Origin: an uncultured Collinsella sp.
GTDB lineage: Bacteria; Actinomycetota; Coriobacteriia; Coriobacteriales; Coriobacteriaceae
DNA length: 10,102 bases
NCBI GenBank assembly: GCA_959596505.1
Contig: CAUFWM010000050.1
Span: 1-10,102, forward strand
Reading direction: 5' to 3'
The position numbers and the translations under genes are program-made. The notes below the pieces were generated by a model, which was not told the origin of the DNA, did no database searches, and worked only from the letters and a program-made list of their open reading frames with translations. Below are positions 1-4,357 of this stretch, one piece after another; positions within the stretch are counted from its first letter, which is position 1; every line of letters starts with the position of its first letter.

Positions 1-536
1 TTATCGGGTGGCTCCACACGCTCGAGGCCATCTCGCAGCTGTGCATGGCGAGCGCTCGCTACCGTGCTGCCGCCAACTATTCTCGCCGCGTTCTTAAGGC
101 GGAAGGCTATCCCGCCCGAGCTGCAGGCACCGTGCTACTCGCCCTCGCTCGCCTGGAAGACGAGGACGGCTTTTTTGCCCTGGCTCACCAGCTCGAGGAG
201 CAGATGGGGGCCGATGCCCTCGAGAGCTCCCCCTGGTACCTACTCGCCCGCACGATCCTGTTGTTCAAAACGAACAAGATGCGCCCGGCGACACGCGCGC
301 TGCGCGAGTTTGCCAACCGCTGCGAGGGCGGCGCGTTCTTTTTGCTGAACCCCATGTATCAGACACCGTACCTTCCCTGCCGACCCGAACCGCACGACCC
401 CTGGGACCTTTCGCATCAGGCAGTTTGGGAGGCCGACGGCATCATCTCGGATACTCCCGACTTTGCCCCCTGGGCCAACGCTTGCGAAGACGTATCGCAG
501 CTTGCCCAGGAATTTGCGCGCCGTTACGGCTTTTAA
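1..536 (+). CDS. C-terminal part of unrecognised, probably helical-repeat (TPR-like) protein; 5' end outside window
   Basis: I do not recognise this family. The frame is open to the left edge (first whole codon at base 3). The ATG at 45 has no Shine-Dalgarno sequence before it, so the gene very likely starts upstream. About 177 residues are visible. The first half is rich in Ala, Leu and Arg with amphipathic helical spacing (RYRAAANYSRRVLKAEG, then VLLALARLEDEDGFFALAHQL), which resembles tetratricopeptide-like helical pairs; this is an inference from composition. The second half is different: aromatic and Pro-rich (NPMYQTPYLPCRPEPHDPWD), then an acidic stretch ending in ARRYGF. No signal peptide, membrane segment or catalytic motif is visible in this part. 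The stop lies 45 bases before murT-gatD on the same strand with no clear terminator between them, so co-transcription is possible. The function is unknown. Confidence 0.7.
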   Translation, partial: IGWLHTLEAISQLCMASARYRAAANYSRRVLKAEGYPARAAGTVLLALARLEDEDGFFALAHQLEEQMGADALESSPWYLLARTILLFKTNKMRPATRALREFANRCEGGAFFLLNPMYQTPYLPCRPEPHDPWDLSHQAVWEADGIISDTPDFAPWANACEDVSQLAQEFARRYGF

Positions 537-581
537 CGGCGCAAACGCCACGACCATGTCATTCACGTTAGGAACGGCTTC

Positions 582-2759
582 ATGAACTTCCGCTCATCTC
601 TCGCCTGCACCTCGAGCGATATCGCCCGCTGGGGGCTGCGCTCCGTCCTTAAGCGCCAGGGCGGCGTACTCCCCGGCCGCATCGCCATGAAGATCGACCC
701 CGAGCTGCTAAGCGACCTCGCGGGCCTTGTCGACCGCAGCGTGGTGATCACCGGCACCAACGGCAAGACCACCACCTCCAACCTCATCGCCGATGCCGTT
801 GCCGCCAGCGGCGCCACCGTGGTATGCAACCGCGCCGGCAACAACATGGAGCCGGGCGTGGTGGGCGCGTTGCTCGAGGCGCGCGGCAACCTTAAGCGAA
901 CCGCCAGCAGCAAGCGCGTAGGCGTCTTTGAGTGCGACGAGCTCTACACGGTGCGCGTCCTGCCCAAGCTCAAGCCGACGTACTTTGTGCTGCTCAACCT
1001 GTTCCGCGACCAGCTGGACCGCTACGGCGAGATCGACCACACCCAGGACGTCATCGCCCACGCGCTGGAGCTTTCGCCGGCAACGACGCTCATCTATAAC
1101 GCCGACGATCCGCTGTGCGCCTCGATCGCCGCACGCGTCCCCAATATGAGCATCGCCTTTGGCATCGACGGTGCCACGGGCACCGAGTCCGATCGCATTA
1201 GCGACTCGCGTTTTTGCTCGCAGTGCAACGCTCCGCTGGAGTACGACTATGTGCAGTACGGCCAGCTCGGAGCCTATCATTGTCCTTCGTGCGGTTGGGG
1301 TCGTCCCGCGCTGGTCCGTCGCGTAACGGACGTTGAGCTCACCTGCGACGGCTACGGCTTTGACCTGAACTTTAGCCCCGATACCGACACGCCCGCCACG
1401 CACATCACCACGCGCTACAACGGCCTGTACATGGTCTATAACGTTGCCGCCGCCTTCTTTGCGGCGCGCGAGCTGGGCGTGGACGAAGCTCACCTACAGC
1501 CCACGCTCGATGCCTACGTCCCCGCCGGCGGACGCATGGGTCGCTGGGAGATCGCCGGCCGTACCGTCGAGGCAAACCTGGCCAAGAATCCCGTGGGCTT
1601 CGATCGACAGATCCAGTCCATTAAGACGGCGGGCGGCAGACTCTGTGCCTTCTTCCTGAACGACAACGACGCCGACGGCCACGATGTCTCGTGGATCTAC
1701 GACGTCGACTTCGAGCGCATCGCCGATACCCCAGGGCTTGTCGCCTTTGCCGGCGGCACGCGTGCACACGATATGCAGGTACGTCTGAAGTACGCCGGCA
1801 TCGACGCCGCCATCATCTCGAATATCGAGCAGGCGATCGGCGCCGTGGCAGACGAGATCGCCGATGACACCTTCTACGCCGTCGCCAACTACACGGCCTT
1901 CCCGCCGCTGGTCAAGGAGCTCGACGAGCTTAAGAGCACCGATGCGAGCTCGGTCGCCTCCCACGCCGTAACGCGCGCCGATGGGAGCGCTGTCCCCACC
2001 GACATTGTGCCGGTCGAGCTTTCGCGCCCCCTGCGCATCGTCTACCTGTATCCCGATGCCCTCAACCTCTATGGCGACGGCGGCAACGTCATTGCCCTCG
2101 AGCGCCGCTGCGCCTGGCGCGGCATTCCCGTGCGCGTGGACGAGGTCCGCATGGGCGAGTCGCTCGATCTCACCGACGCCGACATCGTCATGATGGGCGG
2201 CGGCTCCGATCGCGACCAGCTGGCCGTGGCGCACGAGCTGCTCGCTCAAAAAGACAAGGTCGCGGCCTATGTTGAGGACGGCGGCACACTGCTTGCCATC
2301 TGTGGCAGCTATCAGCTGCTCGGCCGTTCGTACTATATGGGTGAGAATCGCCTCGAGGGCCTGGGCGTCATTGCCGCCGAAACCGTGCGCGGCTCCGACC
2401 GCCTGATCGGCAACGTCGCCGTCAAGACCGACCTGGCACCCGAGCCCTTTGTGGGATTCGAGAACCACGGTGGCCGCACGCTTTTGGACGCCGAGGCCAC
2501 GCCGCTCGGAACGTCCGTCGTCACGGGCACCGGTAACAACGGCGACGACGGCTTTGAGGGTCTGATCTACAAGGGCGTCATCGGCACGTACCTACACGGA
2601 CCGGCACTGCCCAAGAACCCCGAACTCGCCGACTGGCTCATCACCCACGCTCTCGAGCGCCGTGGCGATGCACAGGCCACCGCTCTGCTGCCGCTCAAAC
2701 CCCTCGACGACGCTTACGAGCACGCCGCCCACGACGCCGCGATGAAGCTCCTCCTCTAA
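582..2759 (+). CDS. murT-gatD: MurT-GatD fusion: lipid II isoglutaminyl synthase (glutamine-hydrolysing), both subunits in one chain
   Basis: The expected reaction is ATP- and glutamine-dependent amidation of D-Glu in lipid II to D-isoglutamine, at the cytoplasmic face of the membrane. Residues ~1-450 are MurT. They contain the Mur ligase P-loop GTNGKTTT (58-65), the family signature LNLFRDQLDRYGE (138-150), a Cys4 zinc ribbon (C212, C215, C234, C237), and LAKNPVGF followed by DVSW with D368. In the S. aureus complex the equivalent Asp of MurT completes the GatD catalytic triad. Residues ~451-482 are a polar linker. Residues ~483-695 are GatD: LNLYGDGGN (495-503), nucleophile C574 in AICGSYQLLG, GFENHGGRT (625-633), and catalytic H672 in GTYLHGP. 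Known MurT and GatD are each about 240-450 residues and separate, so this length fits both joined. No ATG occurs at the junction. The start has AGGA 8 bases upstream. A short tail (~30 residues) follows GatD. Confidence 0.93.
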   Translation: MNFRSSLACTSSDIARWGLRSVLKRQGGVLPGRIAMKIDPELLSDLAGLVDRSVVITGTNGKTTTSNLIADAVAASGATVVCNRAGNNMEPGVVGALLEARGNLKRTASSKRVGVFECDELYTVRVLPKLKPTYFVLLNLFRDQLDRYGEIDHTQDVIAHALELSPATTLIYNADDPLCASIAARVPNMSIAFGIDGATGTESDRISDSRFCSQCNAPLEYDYVQYGQLGAYHCPSCGWGRPALVRRVTDVELTCDGYGFDLNFSPDTDTPATHITTRYNGLYMVYNVAAAFFAARELGVDEAHLQPTLDAYVPAGGRMGRWEIAGRTVEANLAKNPVGFDRQIQSIKTAGGRLCAFFLNDNDADGHDVSWIYDVDFERIADTPGLVAFAGGTRAHDMQVRLKYAGIDAAIISNIEQAIGAVADEIADDTFYAVANYTAFPPLVKELDELKSTDASSVASHAVTRADGSAVPTDIVPVELSRPLRIVYLYPDALNLYGDGGNVIALERRCAWRGIPVRVDEVRMGESLDLTDADIVMMGGGSDRDQLAVAHELLAQKDKVAAYVEDGGTLLAICGSYQLLGRSYYMGENRLEGLGVIAAETVRGSDRLIGNVAVKTDLAPEPFVGFENHGGRTLLDAEATPLGTSVVTGTGNNGDDGFEGLIYKGVIGTYLHGPALPKNPELADWLITHALERRGDAQATALLPLKPLDDAYEHAAHDAAMKLLL

Positions 2760-2766
2760 CGCCCCG

Positions 2767-2803
2767 CCACCACAAAGGGGACAGGCACCTTTGTGGTGGT
2801 TTT
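2767..2803 (+). terminator. Rho-independent terminator of murT-gatD
   Basis: A perfect 12-bp inverted repeat, CCACCACAAAGG (2767-2778) and CCTTTGTGGTGG (2788-2799), closes a 9-base loop and runs directly into TTTT. It begins 7 bases after the murT-gatD stop. The loop side reads GGGGACAGGCACC, a short motif that I associate with dispersed REP-like palindromes in other bacteria; that link is an inference. Confidence 0.85.
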
Positions 2804-2818
2804 GACCTGCCACGGCAG

Positions 2819-2880
2819 TTTGTCTCAATCTGTAACATCTAGACCGTTAAAAGTCGTCTTACTGTTACAGATTGAGATAT
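2819..2880. repeat. Hairpin repeat unit, copy 1 (15-bp perfect inverted repeat)
   Basis: TCTCAATCTGTAACA (2823-2837) pairs perfectly with TGTTACAGATTGAGA (2863-2877). The 25-base centre contains a further short pairing, AGAC with GTCT. It is the first of two related units whose arms are exactly 80 bp apart. There is no ORF and no T-run suited to termination. A non-autonomous dispersed repeat or a protein-binding palindrome are the main alternatives. Confidence 0.8.
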
Positions 2881-2898
2881 TCGTCCCGACGCCCGCCG

Positions 2899-2960
2899 TT
2901 TGTCTCGATCTGTAACAGATAGAGCCGATTTGCCCGCCCAGATGTTACAGATTGAGATAT
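2899..2960. repeat. Hairpin repeat unit, copy 2
   Basis: TCTCGATCTGTAACA (2903-2917) pairs with TGTTACAGATTGAGA (2943-2957) with one G:T pair. Both outer ends (TTTGTCTC and GAGATAT) match copy 1 at an exact 80-bp offset, while the 25-base centre and the 18-base spacer between units do not match. The arms are conserved and the centres are not, which suggests that the palindrome is the selected or mobile part. The inner left arm ATCTGTAACAGAT is itself a small palindrome. Confidence 0.8.
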
Positions 2961-3039
2961 TTGAAAATCAGGATAGGGAGCCAGCTCCTGTGTGGTGGTT
3001 TTCCAGTTTGCCAACGATATACGCGCCGGCAAAAAAGTC

Positions 3040-3048
3040 TGCTATACT
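3040..3048 (+). promoter_or_regulatory. Extended -10 promoter of tRNA-Glu
   Basis: TGCTATACT combines an extended -10 (TGn) with a TATACT hexamer, ending 10 bases before the tRNA 5' end. This places initiation only a few bases upstream of the mature tRNA. No good -35 hexamer lies at 16-18 bp spacing, which is typical when an extended -10 is present. Confidence 0.6.
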
Positions 3049-3058
3049 CTTTCCCGCT

Positions 3059-3135
3059 GTCCCCATCGTCTAGCGGCCAAGGACGCCACCCTTTCAAGGT
3101 GGATATCGCGGGTTCGAATCCCGCTGGGGGCACCA
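3059..3135 (+). tRNA. trnE: tRNA-Glu, anticodon TTC, CCA encoded
   Basis: All arms fold. The acceptor is 3059-3065 with 3125-3131 (GTCCCCA with TGGGGGC, one G:T pair). The D stem GTC/GAC is 3068-3070 with 3082-3084. The anticodon stem CCACC/GGTGG is 3086-3090 with 3098-3102. The loop is CTTTCAA with anticodon TTC at 3093-3095. A 5-base variable loop is followed by T stem GCGGG/CCCGC (3108-3112 with 3120-3124) and loop TTCGAAT. The discriminator is A3132, followed by an encoded CCA (3133-3135). The TTC anticodon reads GAA and GAG. The gene stands alone, with its own promoter and terminator. Confidence 0.95.
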
Positions 3136-3146
3136 CAGAATCTGAG

Positions 3147-3178
3147 AAGCCCGTTGCCAATTCGGTAGCGGGCTTTTT
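3147..3178 (+). terminator. Rho-independent terminator of tRNA-Glu
   Basis: AAGCCCGTTGCC (3147-3158) pairs with GGTAGCGGGCTT (3164-3175), with two wobble pairs and loop AATTC. The right arm continues into a run of five T (3174-3178). It starts 11 bases after the encoded CCA. Confidence 0.8.
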
Positions 3179-3183
3179 GCTAC

Positions 3184-3324
3184 CCATGCGCCGGGATTCG
3201 AACCCGACAGGGTGCGGAGCTGAGGAAACGCGCAAGCGTTTTCCAGCGCAGCACGCAAGGAGTGAAGCGACGCAGCGAATGCGGGCGGCGCCAGCCGCAC
3301 GCGGACATCCCGCTGGGGGCACCA
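3184..3324. other. Structured non-coding stretch between two terminators, with tRNA-derived ends
   Basis: The left end carries CGGGATTCGAACCCG (3192-3206), a tRNA T-arm sequence in inverted orientation. Then comes hairpin A (3219-3247), with arms GCTGaGGAAACGC and GCGTTTTCCAGC around a GCAA loop of the GNRA type. Hairpin B (3281-3302) has GCGgGCGGC and GCCGCaCGC around GCCA. The right end is an exact copy of the tRNA-Glu 3' end (3307-3324). I cannot fold it into a complete tRNA. ORFs in this stretch, on either strand, look spurious. It could be a tRNA-derived small RNA, the scar of a tandem tRNA copy, or the remnant of an element that targeted the tRNA. Confidence 0.45.
3307..3324 (+). repeat. 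18-bp exact duplicate of the tRNA-Glu 3' end (att-like or degenerate tRNA remnant)
   Basis: ATCCCGCTGGGGGCACCA is identical to 3118-3135, which covers the 3' T stem, acceptor strand, discriminator and CCA of tRNA-Glu, 189 bp upstream. Before it, CGCGG is also shared with the tRNA, but the TTCGA of the T loop is missing. Direct repeats of a tRNA 3' end are the usual footprint of integrase-mediated insertion, but only ~170 bp and no integrase lie between the copies, so an excised element or a decayed second tRNA copy fits better. Confidence 0.7.
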
Positions 3325-3336
3325 ACTCAAAAATGT

Positions 3337-3381
3337 ACGAACCCGTGCGAGTTACCATCGCACGGGTTCGTTCTTTCTTGA
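3337..3381. terminator. Bidirectional terminator between the tRNA locus and the flavodoxin-ferredoxin gene
   Basis: ACGAACCCGTGCGA (3337-3350) pairs perfectly over 14 bp with TCGCACGGGTTCGT (3358-3371), with loop GTTACCA. On the + strand it is followed by TTCTTTCTT. On the - strand, TTTTT follows the stem after three bases. It lies 41 bases past the stop of the minus-strand gene at 3413, so it probably terminates both converging transcripts. Confidence 0.75.
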
Positions 3382-3412
3382 CATTAGATGAAGAAGACTC
3401 AAAGCCCCTGCG

Positions 3413-4174
3413 CTAGATAAACAGCTCGCACTCCTTCCGTTCGGCACAGGCTTTGCTCAACATCTTGGTAGCCGCAGAGAGCATGATGGGGTTTACCGCG
3501 CGGGCGGCATGCGGACATACGGCGACACAGCGCATGCAAGAGATGCAGGCCTTTTTGTCCACCCGCTTGGGATCGTCTTTATCGATAGCGCCAACAGGGC
3601 ACGCTGCGGCACAAGCCCCGCAAGCGGTGCACTCTTTTGTGGCCTTGGGCACCATACCGGCGCCCCCGGCCTTCTTATAGGGACGATTGCCCGGAATAGC
3701 CGGCTCAGAAGCATCTCCTGCAGATATCTTTTGCTGAATCTGATTCGCAAACCCAGCGAGCTGCGCCGCGTCCTGTGGGTCTGGCCGACCGGCTGCAAAC
3801 TGGCGAACAATAGAATGCTCGGCGATGGCAGAAACCGCCGCGATCACCCGAAAGCCCGCGCCCTTTGCCGCATCCTCAAGCTCGACCAGCGTGTCCTCAT
3901 ACGCGCGGTTTCCGTAAACACAAACCAGAACCGCCTGCGCACCGTTTCCCCGCATCATACCCAAGCGCTCCGCAGCCACAGCCGGGACTCGCCCGCCATA
4001 CGAGGGCACCGCGATCACGGCTACATCCTCTTTTGTCATCGCAACCGTGCGAAAACCAAGCCCGCTATCGGTCAGATCTACAGCAACGGTTTCCCCTTCC
4101 AACGCATTGGCAATGTAGCCAGACGCCCTTTCCGTTCCGCCGGTCGGGCTAAACACGATATCGAATACCCTCAT
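3413..4174 (-). CDS. EFR1-like flavodoxin/ferredoxin: N-terminal FMN-binding flavodoxin fold, C-terminal 2x[4Fe-4S]
   Basis: The encoded protein has 253 residues. Residues ~1-150 look like a flavodoxin: strand DIVFSPTGGTER (5-16) with the phosphate-binding SPTGGT loop, then AVPSYGGRVP (55-64) and LVCVYGNRAYED (83-94), typical FMN loops. Residues ~178-225 hold two clusters: C182-x2-C185-x2-C188-x3-C192-P and C210-x2-C213-x2-C216-x3-C220-P. No signal peptide or membrane segment is seen, so it is probably a cytoplasmic electron carrier passing electrons between FMN and iron-sulfur clusters; the partner enzyme is unknown. I chose the ATG at 4172-4174 because GGGGAGGA lies 7 bases upstream and the flavodoxin strand begins at once. 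The 36-codon upstream extension (to 4282) has no such support. It follows the glutamine synthetase gene but that gene has its own terminator, so the link is weak. Confidence 0.87.
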   Translation of the reverse strand: MRVFDIVFSPTGGTERASGYIANALEGETVAVDLTDSGLGFRTVAMTKEDVAVIAVPSYGGRVPAVAAERLGMMRGNGAQAVLVCVYGNRAYEDTLVELEDAAKGAGFRVIAAVSAIAEHSIVRQFAAGRPDPQDAAQLAGFANQIQQKISAGDASEPAIPGNRPYKKAGGAGMVPKATKECTACGACAAACPVGAIDKDDPKRVDKKACISCMRCVAVCPHAARAVNPIMLSAATKMLSKACAERKECELFI

Positions 4175-4181
4175 CGGATCA

Positions 4182-4189
4182 TCCTCCCC
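4182..4189 (-). promoter_or_regulatory. Shine-Dalgarno deciding the start of the flavodoxin-ferredoxin gene
   Basis: On the minus strand GGGGAGGA lies 7 bases before the ATG at 4174. It supports the 253-residue form over the longer open frame beginning at 4282. Confidence 0.75.
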
Positions 4190-4298
4190 TTTATGAACAA
4201 ACGCCCGAAACGTCCGCATGCCAAAACAGGTTACAACTTTTAAAATGCCCCGCGCGAAACGCTCGCTCGGCTGCAAGTTCAAAGCAGGTCAAAGCGGC

Positions 4299-4334
4299 AA
4301 AAAAGAAGGGGCCTCACACAGGCGAGACCCCTTC
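4299..4334 (-). terminator. Rho-independent terminator of glutamine synthetase
   Basis: Read on the minus strand, GAAGGGGTCTCG pairs with TGAGGCCCCTTC (12 pairs, two of them wobble), and six T follow directly (complement of 4299-4304). It lies 23 bases after the glutamine synthetase stop. Confidence 0.85.
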
Positions 4335-4357
4335 ACACGCAAAATCAAACGTGTCTG

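Larger units (their letters stand above)
2792..3002. repeat. 12-bp direct repeats bracketing the hairpin-repeat block
   Basis: TGTGGTGGTTTT occurs at 2792-2803 (right arm and T-run of the murT-gatD terminator) and again at 2991-3002, 199 bp later. The two hairpin repeat units lie between them. The copy at 2991 lacks the matching left arm. This could be a trace of insertion or of recombination between terminators, or chance. Confidence 0.5.

Noticed and set aside
1990..2040. Internal GTG start that could give a separate GatD
   Set aside because: The candidate near the linker has no well-placed Shine-Dalgarno sequence, and the frame is continuous from MurT with no stop.
708..2468. Long minus-strand open frames opposite murT-gatD
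   Set aside because: They lie opposite a gene with clear catalytic motifs; composition and lack of ribosome sites mark them as antisense shadows.
2819..2960. Possible CRISPR array
   Set aside because: There are only two units, each an inverted repeat with unequal inner sequence; there is no regular direct repeat/spacer pattern and no cas genes nearby.
3118..3324. Intact integrated mobile element between the tRNA-Glu end repeats
   Set aside because: Only about 170 bases lie between the copies, with no integrase or other gene, so at most a scar is present.
2945..3416. Overlapping open frames on both strands across the tRNA-Glu region (for example 2952-3416 + and 3094-3330 -)
   Set aside because: They run through the tRNA gene, both terminators and the tRNA-end duplicate, have no ribosome sites, and contain peptides typical of mis-translated tRNA sequence.
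4175..4282. 36-codon N-terminal extension of the flavodoxin-ferredoxin gene
   Set aside because: The flavodoxin fold starts at the ATG at 4174 behind a strong GGGGAGGA; the extension has no such site and would encode that Shine-Dalgarno sequence as protein.
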